DNA of 64,000 nucleotides from Croceibacterium atlanticum (lineage in GTDB: Bacteria; Pseudomonadota; Alphaproteobacteria; Sphingomonadales; Sphingomonadaceae). The stretch spans positions 682,001-746,000 of the forward strand of contig NZ_CP011452.2 in assembly GCF_001008165.2 (NCBI RefSeq), in the 5' to 3' direction. Positions 18,300 through 25,543 of this stretch are shown here, piece after piece (position 1 is the first letter of the stretch; each line of letters starts with the position of its first letter). The notes below the pieces were generated by a model. That model did no database searches. It saw only the letters and a program-made list of their open reading frames with translations, and was not told the DNA's origin. Made by a program: the position numbers and the translations under genes.

Positions 18300-19943
18300 T
18301 CACATATTCGGGTAATTGGGGCCGCCGCCGCCTTCGGGCGTGACCCATTCGATATTCTGCGTCGGATCCTTGATGTCGCAGGTCTTGCAGTGGACGCAGT
18401 TCTGCGCGTTGATCACCAGCTTCGGATCGCCTTCTTCCACGCCGGTAAACTCATAGACGCCTGCCGGGCAATAGCGTGCCTCCGGCCCGGCATAGAGCGG
18501 CCAGTTGATCCGTTCCGGAACTGTGGGATCCTTCAGCACGAGGTGACATGGCTGGTCCTCCTCGTGATTGGTGCCGGAAAGGAAGACCGAGGAAAGGCGA
18601 TCGAAACTGAGCGCGCCATCGGGCTTGGGATAGTCGATCGGCTGATAGAGGTCGGCCCGGCGCGTGGATTCCGCATCCGTGTGATGCTTCATGGTCAGCG
18701 GCAGGCGGATCTTCAATGTCCGCAGCCACATATCGGCCCCGGCCAGCAATGTGCCGATGGCGCCGCCGAATTTCGCGACCAGCGGCTGCGCATTCTTCAC
18801 CAGTTGCAGCTCGTCCGCGATCCAGCTTGAACGCAGCGAGCTATCATATTCGGAAAGCTCGTCTTTCTCGCGCCCGGCTGCCACTGCCGCACCGATTGCG
18901 TCAGCGGCCAGCATACCGCTCTTCATCGCAGTATGCGTGCCCTTGATGCGCGGGACGTTCACGAAACCGGCCGAACAGCCGATCAGGGCCCCGCCAGGGA
19001 AGGCCAGTTTCGGCACGCTCTGCCAACCGCCCTCATTGATCGCCCTTGCGCCATAGGCCACGCGCTTGCCCCCTTCGATCACCGCGCGGATTGCCGGATG
19101 ATGCTTCCAGCGCTGGAATTCCTGGAAGGGCGAGACATAGGGATTTGCGTAATCCAGCGCGGTCACGAAGCCGAGCGCGACCTGCCCGTTGGCCTGGTGG
19201 TAGAGAAAGCCCCCGCCCCAGGTTTCGCTTTCAGAAAGCGGCCAGCCCTGCGTGTGGATGACCCGGCCGGGTTCATGCCGTTCGGCCGGAATATCCCACA
19301 ACTCCTTGATCCCAAGCCCATAAACCTGCGGCTCACAATCGGCCTCCAGGTCAAAATGGCTCTTCATCCGCTTGGTCAGATGGCCCCGCGCCCCTTCGGC
19401 GAAGAGTGTGTATTTGGCATGCAGCTCCATCCCCGGCTCATAATCGCCTTTCCGAGATCCGTCTGAGGCGATGCCCATATCCTGCGTCGCGACGCCCATC
19501 ACCGCGCCAGCTTCGTCAAACAGCACTTCGGATGCCGGGAATCCGGGGAAAACCTGCACGCCCATTTCTTCCGCACGTTCAGCCAGCCAGCGGCAGAGAT
19601 TGCCCAGCGATCCGGTATAATTGCCATCGTTGGACATGAGCGGAGGCATGGTCAGATGCGGCATGGAAATCTTGCCGTTCCGGCTCAGCACCCAATGGTG
19701 ATTTTCCGTAACCGGCACCTGCGCCAATGGGCAGGTTTCGCGCCATTCTGGCAGCAATTCATCCAGTGCGCGCGGATCAACCACGGCGCCGGAAAGGATA
19801 TGCGCCCCGACTTCGGAACCCTTTTCCAGAACCACGACTTCAAGCGCTTCGTCGATCTGTTTCAGCCGGATTGCGGCAGCCAGGCCGGCCGCCCCCGCGC
19901 CAACAATCACCACATCGACAGGCATGGATTCACGTTCGCTCAT
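18300..19943 (-). CDS. Electron transfer flavoprotein-ubiquinone oxidoreductase
   Basis: 547 residues. An N-terminal FAD-binding loop VVIVGAGAAGLAAAIRL and a C-terminal 4Fe-4S region (CPAGVYEF, NAQNCVHCKTCDIKDP) define ETF-QO. The enzyme passes electrons from reduced ETF, fed by acyl-CoA dehydrogenases, to ubiquinone at the inner membrane. It is the first gene of the minus-strand pair with ispE. Divergent from the plus-strand gene at 20032, leaving an 88-base shared upstream region. Confidence 0.95.
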   Translation of the reverse strand: MSERESMPVDVVIVGAGAAGLAAAIRLKQIDEALEVVVLEKGSEVGAHILSGAVVDPRALDELLPEWRETCPLAQVPVTENHHWVLSRNGKISMPHLTMPPLMSNDGNYTGSLGNLCRWLAERAEEMGVQVFPGFPASEVLFDEAGAVMGVATQDMGIASDGSRKGDYEPGMELHAKYTLFAEGARGHLTKRMKSHFDLEADCEPQVYGLGIKELWDIPAERHEPGRVIHTQGWPLSESETWGGGFLYHQANGQVALGFVTALDYANPYVSPFQEFQRWKHHPAIRAVIEGGKRVAYGARAINEGGWQSVPKLAFPGGALIGCSAGFVNVPRIKGTHTAMKSGMLAADAIGAAVAAGREKDELSEYDSSLRSSWIADELQLVKNAQPLVAKFGGAIGTLLAGADMWLRTLKIRLPLTMKHHTDAESTRRADLYQPIDYPKPDGALSFDRLSSVFLSGTNHEEDQPCHLVLKDPTVPERINWPLYAGPEARYCPAGVYEFTGVEEGDPKLVINAQNCVHCKTCDIKDPTQNIEWVTPEGGGGPNYPNM

Positions 19944-20031
19944 GTCAGGCGCTCATTTTTTGCTATGACTTATAACAACCTTGGACTTGATCGCTGCCGG
20001 TCGGCAGGTCAAGACCCGCAAGGAAACACGC

Positions 20032-20793
20032 ATGGAAGATCGCCTTTCTCCCTCTCTCGCCGACAGCATATCCGCCGCAATGGATTGGTGGCGCGATGCC
20101 GGCGTGGATTGCAGCTTCGAGGATGAGCCGCAAGCCTGGCTTGCCGATCCGGTGGAAAGTGAACGCGCAGAAGCTCCGTCGGCTCCCAATCGGCCCAAGC
20201 CCAAGCCCGAAGCCGCGCCGGTTCCGAAAATCGGTGGCGATGGTGGCAATTGGCCGCAGGATCTTGCCGCCTTCCGCAATTGGTGGCTGGAAGAACCGAG
20301 CCTTGATCTAAGGGCTGCAACGCCCCGGATTGCCATGCGCGGCCCCGCCGATGCACCGCTGATGATACTTGTTCCCATGCCGGAAGCGGAAGACACCGAA
20401 ATCCTGTTTTCCGGCCCGCAGGGTATGCTGATGAATTCCATGGTGCAGGCCATGGGTTTTGCGCCGGATGCGGTGTGCCTTGCCGCCGCTCTGCCCCGGC
20501 ACATGCCGGTGCCCGACTGGGCTGGCCTGTCCGATGCGGGATTGGGCGAAATATTGCGCCATCTTGTCGCGCTGGCCAGGCCGGAGCGGCTGCTGGTGCT
20601 CGGCCGCAGCATTCCACCGCTCTTCGGGCACAATCCGGCGCAGGACTCTCCCCAAGGATTCCAAATACCTATTGATTCCGGTCCCGTGCCAGCAATGGTC
20701 GGTTACGCGCCAGAACGGTTGTTGCAACAACCGCGCCTGCGAGCCGGCCTGTGGCGACGCTGGCTCGAATGGACGGATCACGGATCGCAATGA
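20032..20793 (+). CDS. Uracil-DNA glycosylase superfamily-like protein, degenerate
   Basis: 253 residues. A Pro/Ala-rich linker (about 45-70) precedes a domain whose order of elements resembles family 4/5 uracil-DNA glycosylases (PLMILVPMPEAED, GPQGMLMNSMVQAMG, RLLVLGRSIPPLFGH). The canonical G-E-A-P-G water-activating motif reads VPMPE here and no iron-sulfur cysteines are evident, so catalytic activity is doubtful. ATG at 20032 has AAGGA upstream. Its stop overlaps the lytic transglycosylase start by four bases. Confidence is moderate for the superfamily and low for function. Confidence 0.65.
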   Translation: MEDRLSPSLADSISAAMDWWRDAGVDCSFEDEPQAWLADPVESERAEAPSAPNRPKPKPEAAPVPKIGGDGGNWPQDLAAFRNWWLEEPSLDLRAATPRIAMRGPADAPLMILVPMPEAEDTEILFSGPQGMLMNSMVQAMGFAPDAVCLAAALPRHMPVPDWAGLSDAGLGEILRHLVALARPERLLVLGRSIPPLFGHNPAQDSPQGFQIPIDSGPVPAMVGYAPERLLQQPRLRAGLWRRWLEWTDHGSQ

Positions 20794-22553
20794 AAACACT
20801 GATTTCTGCCCTGGGCGTCGCGACAGTCGCATTCGCGGCATTTCCTGCCGAAGCGCGCAGCAGCCGCGAATATTTTGTCGCCCATGCGGTCGGCCACGCC
20901 GCGCCTCGCCAGCTGAGCCAGGCCGATCACGCATATTACACGGAAGTTTTCGACCAGATCGACCGGCAGAACTGGGACCGGGTGAAGGAATTGCTGGCCC
21001 AGCGCGATGACGGGTTGCTGCAACGCGTTGCAGAAGCGGAATTCTACCTGGCGGGCAATTCTCCCCGTGTCGAACTGCCGCAAATCCTGGACTGGCTGCA
21101 ACGGGGCCGCAACCTGCCGCAGGCCGCGCAGATGGGCCGGCTCGGCCTCGCCCGCGGTGCCGCCGAACTGCCCCGACTCCCGGCGGAGAATGCCCTTTAT
21201 TCGCGCAATGGCAGCCCCAAACGCGTCAAGCCGCGCTCTGTCGACGATGGCACCATGCCCGACAATGTGCGCAGCCAGATCCTTGATCGCATCGTCAATG
21301 ACGATCCCGACGGGGCACGCCAATTGCTCGACGGGATCGACGGCGCGCTGAGCGGGGAAGCCCGCGCCGAATGGCGCCAGCGCGTCGCGTGGAGCTATTA
21401 CATCGAAAACCGGGATGAAGCTGCACTGGCCATGGCCAGTGCCGTTTCGGCCGGCAAAGGCGCCTGGGTGGCAGAGGGTGATTGGGTTGCCGGTCTTGCC
21501 GCATGGCGCCTTGGCGATTGCGGGATTGCCAGCGATGCCTTCCAGCGCGCGGCCTATGGCGCAGTCAATCCGGAACTGCGTGCCGCGTCCTATTACTGGG
21601 CGGCGCGGTCCGCCCTGCGTTGCCGCGAGCCTGACAAGAGCGCCGATTTCCTGCGCCATGCGGCCCAGGCGGACGAGACATTGTACGGCATGCTGGCGGC
21701 CGAACAACTCGGCATGGAACTTCCGGCGCGTCTCGCCCATTCCGATTTTTCCGATGCGGACTGGCGCCGGATCGGCGGCATAGAAAACGTCCGCATCGCC
21801 ATCGCCCTGTCAGAAATCGGGCGGGATCGGCTTTCAAGCGAAGTATTGCTGCATCAGGCCAGGCTGGGCGATCCGGCCGATTACGGGCCGCTGTCTCGCC
21901 TCGCTCGTGATCTCGGCATGCCTTCGACGCAGCTCTATATGGCTTACAACGCGCCCAATGGCGGAGAGCCGGACCCATCATCCTATTACCCCACCCCGAA
22001 ATGGGAGCCTGTAACGGGCTGGAGGGTCGATCCCGCGCTGGCCTATGCCCACACCCTTCAGGAATCGAACTTCCGCGCCAATGCGATCAGTCCGGCAAAT
22101 GCGCAGGGGCTTATGCAGATCACGCCGATCACGGTGCGCGAACATGCCGGCCGCCTGGGCCTCAGCGCCAGCCAGGTCGATATTCTCGATCCTGGATACA
22201 ATCTCGCTTTCGGTCAGCAAAACCTTGAAATGCTGAGAGATCAATCGGCCACAAGGGGCGCGTTGCCCAAGATCATGGCGGCCTATAATGCCGGGCTTTC
22301 CCCGGTCACGCGCTGGAACAGCGAGATCAACGATCAGAACGATCCATTGTTGTACATGGAATCGATTCCCTATTGGGAAACGCGCGGCTATGTCGCCATC
22401 GTCATGCGAAATTACTGGATGTATCAGCGGCAGGCCCATGCGCCATCGGATAGCCGCGTGGCACTGGCACAGAACGACTGGCCGAAATTCCCCGATGCCG
22501 ATGGAGATAACCGCAATGGCGGCCGCGTCTATTTGTCGGCAGGTGCGCAATAA
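20790..22553 (+). CDS. Lytic murein transglycosylase (Slt family)
   Basis: 587 residues. Signal peptide MKTLISALGVATVAFAAF ending before AEARS. A long alpha-helical superhelical region with TPR-like repeats is followed by a GH23 domain with HTLQESNFRANAISPANAQG; the catalytic Glu is residue 425. Later motifs AYNAGLSPVTRW and ETRGYVAIVMRNYWMYQR complete the fold. It cleaves peptidoglycan glycan strands to 1,6-anhydro products in the periplasm. The start overlaps the upstream stop (ATGA) and its stop overlaps the moaB start (TAATG). Confidence 0.93.
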   Translation: MKTLISALGVATVAFAAFPAEARSSREYFVAHAVGHAAPRQLSQADHAYYTEVFDQIDRQNWDRVKELLAQRDDGLLQRVAEAEFYLAGNSPRVELPQILDWLQRGRNLPQAAQMGRLGLARGAAELPRLPAENALYSRNGSPKRVKPRSVDDGTMPDNVRSQILDRIVNDDPDGARQLLDGIDGALSGEARAEWRQRVAWSYYIENRDEAALAMASAVSAGKGAWVAEGDWVAGLAAWRLGDCGIASDAFQRAAYGAVNPELRAASYYWAARSALRCREPDKSADFLRHAAQADETLYGMLAAEQLGMELPARLAHSDFSDADWRRIGGIENVRIAIALSEIGRDRLSSEVLLHQARLGDPADYGPLSRLARDLGMPSTQLYMAYNAPNGGEPDPSSYYPTPKWEPVTGWRVDPALAYAHTLQESNFRANAISPANAQGLMQITPITVREHAGRLGLSASQVDILDPGYNLAFGQQNLEMLRDQSATRGALPKIMAAYNAGLSPVTRWNSEINDQNDPLLYMESIPYWETRGYVAIVMRNYWMYQRQAHAPSDSRVALAQNDWPKFPDADGDNRNGGRVYLSAGAQ

Positions 22554-23079
22554 TGGCGATTGATGAAAGCAGGCAGTTCAAGCCGATCAATATCGCATTG
22601 CTGACCGTGTCGGATACGCGCGGACCGGATGAAGATACGTCGGGCGATCTGCTGGCCGCCAGGATAGAGGCTGCCGGCCACAAGCTGGCGGACCGCGCAA
22701 TCCTGCGGGACGATGCCGATCTGATAACGGCCAAGCTGAATGAATGGATCGAAAATCCCGATGTCGATGCCGTGATCTCCACCGGGGGACCGGGCTGACC
22801 GGGCGCGACGTAACGCCGGAAGCGCTCGACCGCGTGAAGGAGAGGGACATCCCCGGCTTTGGCGAATTGTTCCGCTGGATCAGTTACAACACGATCGGCA
22901 CCAGCACAGTTCAATCGCGGGCCTGCGCCGTGGTGGCACGTGGCACCTATGTCTTTGCCCTGCCCGGCTCCAACGGCGCGGTTAAGGATGGCTGGGACAA
23001 TATTCTGGCCGAACAGCTGGATGCCCGAAACCGGCCCTGCAACTTCGTGGAATTGATGCCCCGCCTTCGGGAAAAATAG
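22553..23079 (+). pseudogene. moaB: moaB, frameshifted (molybdenum cofactor biosynthesis protein B)
   Basis: The first 81 codons read as MoaB ([30 protein letters not shown]) and stop at 22798. The rest of the protein ([35 protein letters not shown]) continues in the +2 frame to 23079. The break falls at a run of five Gs (22784-22788): one more base there would restore [11 protein letters not shown], the family pterin-binding motif. Either a single-base loss or a sequencing error in the G run. MoaB/MogA-type proteins adenylylate molybdopterin; this copy would yield only a truncated product. The ATG overlaps the upstream stop. Confidence 0.85.
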
Positions 23080-23116
23080 CTACAGGGCGATCGACGCCCA
23101 GTTGCCCCGAGCTTTT

Positions 23117-23131
23117 GTTCTTGCTATGTTC
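23117..23131 (+). promoter_or_regulatory. SOS box (LexA site) upstream of truncated radical SAM gene
   Basis: GTTC TTGCTAT GTTC is an exact match to the alphaproteobacterial LexA consensus GTTC-N7-GTTC. It ends five bases before the ATG at 23137. The same box with the same spacing precedes the complete homologue at 24335, which supports function. Confidence 0.8.
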
Positions 23132-23136
23132 CTATT

Positions 23137-23424
23137 ATGGAACGTCGCAAGGAGCCTGCGATTCATGGACGAGGAGCGCAATCGGCGCATGTCCCGCAGC
23201 GCTTCGGCCTGGCCAATCGCGAAGCCGATGGCGACTGGCGAGATGCGATGGAGGCGCTGGACGGCCCCCCGGTAAAGTTGCGCACGAGCGTGACGGAGGA
23301 ATTTCCGAAGACCATCCTCAGCTTCAACCAATCGCCGGATATCGCCTTCGACCGTTCGATCAACGCCTATCGCGGCTGCGAGCATCTTCCCGACAGTTAT
23401 GTAGCAATAACTTCAACGAGTTAG
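23137..23424 (+). pseudogene. Truncated PA0069-type radical SAM protein, 5' fragment
   Basis: The first 83 codons align with the N terminus of the complete radical SAM gene at 24335 (shared ERFGL-like start, FPKTILSFNQSPDI, FDRSIN, GCEH). Similarity ends at 23385, right after the first Cys (Cys81) of the C-x3-C-x2-C iron-sulfur motif. Twelve unrelated codons then lead to a stop. Without the cluster and barrel it cannot be an active radical SAM enzyme. Codon use is like the surrounding chromosome, so I take this as the native 5' end severed by the insertion of the following DNA. Confidence 0.82.
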
Positions 23425-23486
23425 ATAGTTTTGGACTTCAAACCAAATGACTGCTTTGGCTCATCCTGCGGAAAAAGCTGCCTTTC

Positions 23487-23515
23487 AGCTTACGACCCGA
23501 TTGCGGACATTCGCT
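23487..23515 (+). repeat. Imperfect repeat, left copy, flanking the membrane gene
   Basis: AGCTTACGACCCGATTGCGG and the following ACATTCGCT resemble the segment at 24209-24238 (GCTT, ACCC, GGAC and TCG blocks conserved, roughly two thirds identity by eye with one gap). The pair brackets the membrane gene. The match is weak and could be chance. Confidence 0.35.
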
Positions 23516-23535
23516 TAGTCCGACAATGTCGGCCA

Positions 23536-24204
23536 ATGTGGCTTCGAGTTCATGTTGCAGAGTGGCAGACGCCCTACCGCCAGTTGGTCTACTGGTTCAT
23601 CGCCGCTTTAGCCTGCTTCGTAGCTACGTCGACGGCTTTATGGTTCGGCGGATTTATCGGAGTTCCTTTCGCTTTTCTCGCTGCGTTCGCCCTAGCCGTC
23701 GGTTGGCTCATCCTTCTACTGCTAAGCTTGAAGGTTGCTTGGGTTCGGCGGGACCGACCTAAGCAGGCGTTGTGCGCAGGAGCAGCACCGCTCGGAGCAA
23801 TCGGATTGGCTCTCGCATTTGCATTGCCAGTCATGTGGGCTGTTGCCTGGACCTTTGACTGGGCCTCCTTCCTCAACAACCGCTCGGACTATGAAGAGGT
23901 GGTCCGCCTTGCACGGGAAGGGCGGTTTGACGCCAAAGTGCGAGAGTATCAAGAGCACGATGGAACCACGTTCATGCTCGATGAGGGTCCGCCACGTCGA
24001 GTGGCCTTTCCAATGCCCGGAGGGTTCCTCGATAACTGGTCGGGAGTCATTTACGATCCGACTGGAGAGGTCATGTTGGCGGACGGCTTTGATTCAGAAA
24101 CCGGTGAATTCGCGGCACCGGAGCGGATTACCAAGCTGTTTTACGGTGACATAGTTTCCTGTCGGCACATGCTGGGCAGCTTCTACAACTGCTCTTTCAC
24201 CTGA
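23536..24204 (+). CDS. Hypothetical membrane protein on a foreign-looking segment
   Basis: 222 residues from the ATG at 23536; an earlier in-frame TTG at 23431 would read through a repeat-like region and is less likely. Three hydrophobic segments (about residues 18-40, 43-66 and 82-106) are followed by a soluble C-terminal domain with no motif I recognise (YEEVVRLAREGRFD, FMLDEGPPRRVAFPMPGG). Codon choice and base composition are visibly more A+T-rich than neighbours. It lies between the broken and complete radical SAM genes, so it is probably acquired. Function unknown. Confidence 0.62.
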   Translation: MWLRVHVAEWQTPYRQLVYWFIAALACFVATSTALWFGGFIGVPFAFLAAFALAVGWLILLLLSLKVAWVRRDRPKQALCAGAAPLGAIGLALAFALPVMWAVAWTFDWASFLNNRSDYEEVVRLAREGRFDAKVREYQEHDGTTFMLDEGPPRRVAFPMPGGFLDNWSGVIYDPTGEVMLADGFDSETGEFAAPERITKLFYGDIVSCRHMLGSFYNCSFT

Positions 24205-24208
24205 CTTC

Positions 24209-24238
24209 TGCTTCCCACCCAAATAATGGACGCTCGAT
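24209..24238 (+). repeat. Imperfect repeat, right copy, flanking the membrane gene
   Basis: TGCTTCCCACCCAAATAATG followed by GACGCTCGAT is the partner of the left repeat at 23487-23515. It starts four bases after the membrane gene stop. Function unknown; similarity is modest. Confidence 0.35.
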
Positions 24239-24314
24239 GAGTTTGAACGAGCGCCTGTAAGCGGACATTGCTCTCCGCGCGACTCCTCACTGATCTGGAT
24301 CGACAAGCCGCTCT

Positions 24315-24329
24315 GTTCTTAATATGTTC
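24315..24329 (+). promoter_or_regulatory. SOS box (LexA site) upstream of complete radical SAM gene
   Basis: GTTC TTAATAT GTTC matches the alphaproteobacterial LexA consensus exactly and ends five bases before the ATG at 24335, the same geometry as the first copy at 23117. Predicts damage-inducible expression. Confidence 0.83.
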
Positions 24330-24334
24330 CGGCA

Positions 24335-25405
24335 ATGGAATACACCAAAGGCAGAGGTGCAGCCTCCAATCGCGCCAGCGAGCGCTTCGGATTACCGGCG
24401 CATCATCAAGACGGCGAATGGCGTGAAGAGCGAGAGGCCGTGGATGGCCCTTCCATGGCTGCATCTACTGCCGTCACGGAACTGCACCCGAAGACAATTC
24501 TCTCGTTTAATCAGTCGCCTGACATCCTTTTCGACCGCTCAATTAACCCTTTTGTGGGCTGCGAACATGGCTGCATCTATTGCTTTGCCCGCCCTAGCCA
24601 TGCCTATCACGATCTTTCTCCGGGCCTGGATTTCGAGACGAAGCTTTTTGCCAAGCCCGATGCGGCCCGCCTTTTGCGTGAAACCCTGGCCCGGCGCCGA
24701 TATCGCCCGCGTCCCATAGCCATGGGGACCAATACGGATCCCTATCAGCCGATCGAAAGCCGTTACCGGATCACCCGGGAAATCCTGGAAATCTGCCTCG
24801 AAACTCGCCATCCGGTCACCATCACGACCAAGTCGGACCGCGTGCTGCGCGATCTGGATCTGCTCGTGCAATTGGCGGAACGGCAATTGGTCGCAGTCGC
24901 TTTATCCGTCACGACCCAGGACCCCCGGCTTTCCGGCCTGCTCGAACCGCGCGCCTCTTCCCCGGCAAAGCGGATGGCGGCGCTTGCCCGGCTGGTGCAG
25001 GAAGGAGTGCCTGCCCATTGTTCGGTCGCTCCGGTCATTCCCGCCATTACCGATTGCTTCATGGAAGAGATCCTGCAGCAGGCCGGCGATGCGGGGGTGA
25101 AATCCGCCGGCTGGATCGCCCTGCGCCTGCCGCATGAAGTGGCCCCTCTGTTTCGCGAATGGCTGAGCGTCCATTTCCCGGATCGCGGGGACAAGGTGAT
25201 GTCCATTGTCCGTTCCATGCGCGGCGGCAGGGACAATGATCCCCGGTTCATCTCCCGCATGAGGCCGCGCGGCGTATGGGCGGAATTGTTCCGCAGCAGG
25301 TTCCGCATCGCCCGCAAACGTGCCGGCATGGGCCGGCCTAGGTTCGAGCTGGATTGCAGCCAGTTCCGCCGTCCGCAAGATGGTGTACAGATGCAACTCA
25401 TCTAG
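24335..25405 (+). CDS. PA0069/SPL-like radical SAM protein, complete copy
   Basis: 356 residues. The motif GCEHGCIYCFARP places the 4Fe-4S cysteines at 76, 80 and 83 in a C-x3-C-x2-C pattern, as in spore-photoproduct-lyase-like proteins of the PA0069 family. Barrel motifs follow (IAMGTNTDPYQPIE, ITTKSDRVLRDLDLL, VALSVTTQD). The reaction is unknown; the SOS box suggests a DNA-damage role. The first 80-120 codons use T- and A-ending codons unlike the rest of the gene, suggesting a foreign 5' end joined to a native 3' part; see the finding on this region. Confidence 0.85.
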   Translation: MEYTKGRGAASNRASERFGLPAHHQDGEWREEREAVDGPSMAASTAVTELHPKTILSFNQSPDILFDRSINPFVGCEHGCIYCFARPSHAYHDLSPGLDFETKLFAKPDAARLLRETLARRRYRPRPIAMGTNTDPYQPIESRYRITREILEICLETRHPVTITTKSDRVLRDLDLLVQLAERQLVAVALSVTTQDPRLSGLLEPRASSPAKRMAALARLVQEGVPAHCSVAPVIPAITDCFMEEILQQAGDAGVKSAGWIALRLPHEVAPLFREWLSVHFPDRGDKVMSIVRSMRGGRDNDPRFISRMRPRGVWAELFRSRFRIARKRAGMGRPRFELDCSQFRRPQDGVQMQLI

Positions 25406-25543
25406 ATTTTCCGCACGTAATAGCCCGGTCACATTCATATAGCAGGAACCAAACGCCGCATTCGGCGTCTATGGGGCCCAGGCGCACGGAATGCGCACGG
25501 TTCGGTAAGCCTTGAGAAAGGCACCCGACACGAGGAGGAAAGA

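Noticed and set aside
22781-22800. Programmed ribosomal frameshift in moaB
   Set aside because: MoaB is normally one frame, and no slippery heptamer or downstream stimulator typical of programmed shifting was recognised; mutation or sequencing error is simpler.
23431-23535. Upstream TTG start for the membrane protein
   Set aside because: The extra 35 residues are cysteine-rich, overlap the repeat-like segment and have no membrane or signal character; the ATG at 23536 directly precedes the first hydrophobic region.
23386-24330. Insertion sequence inside the radical SAM gene
   Set aside because: No transposase, no clear terminal inverted repeats and no target-site duplication beyond the shared coding motif, so it is not called an IS element.
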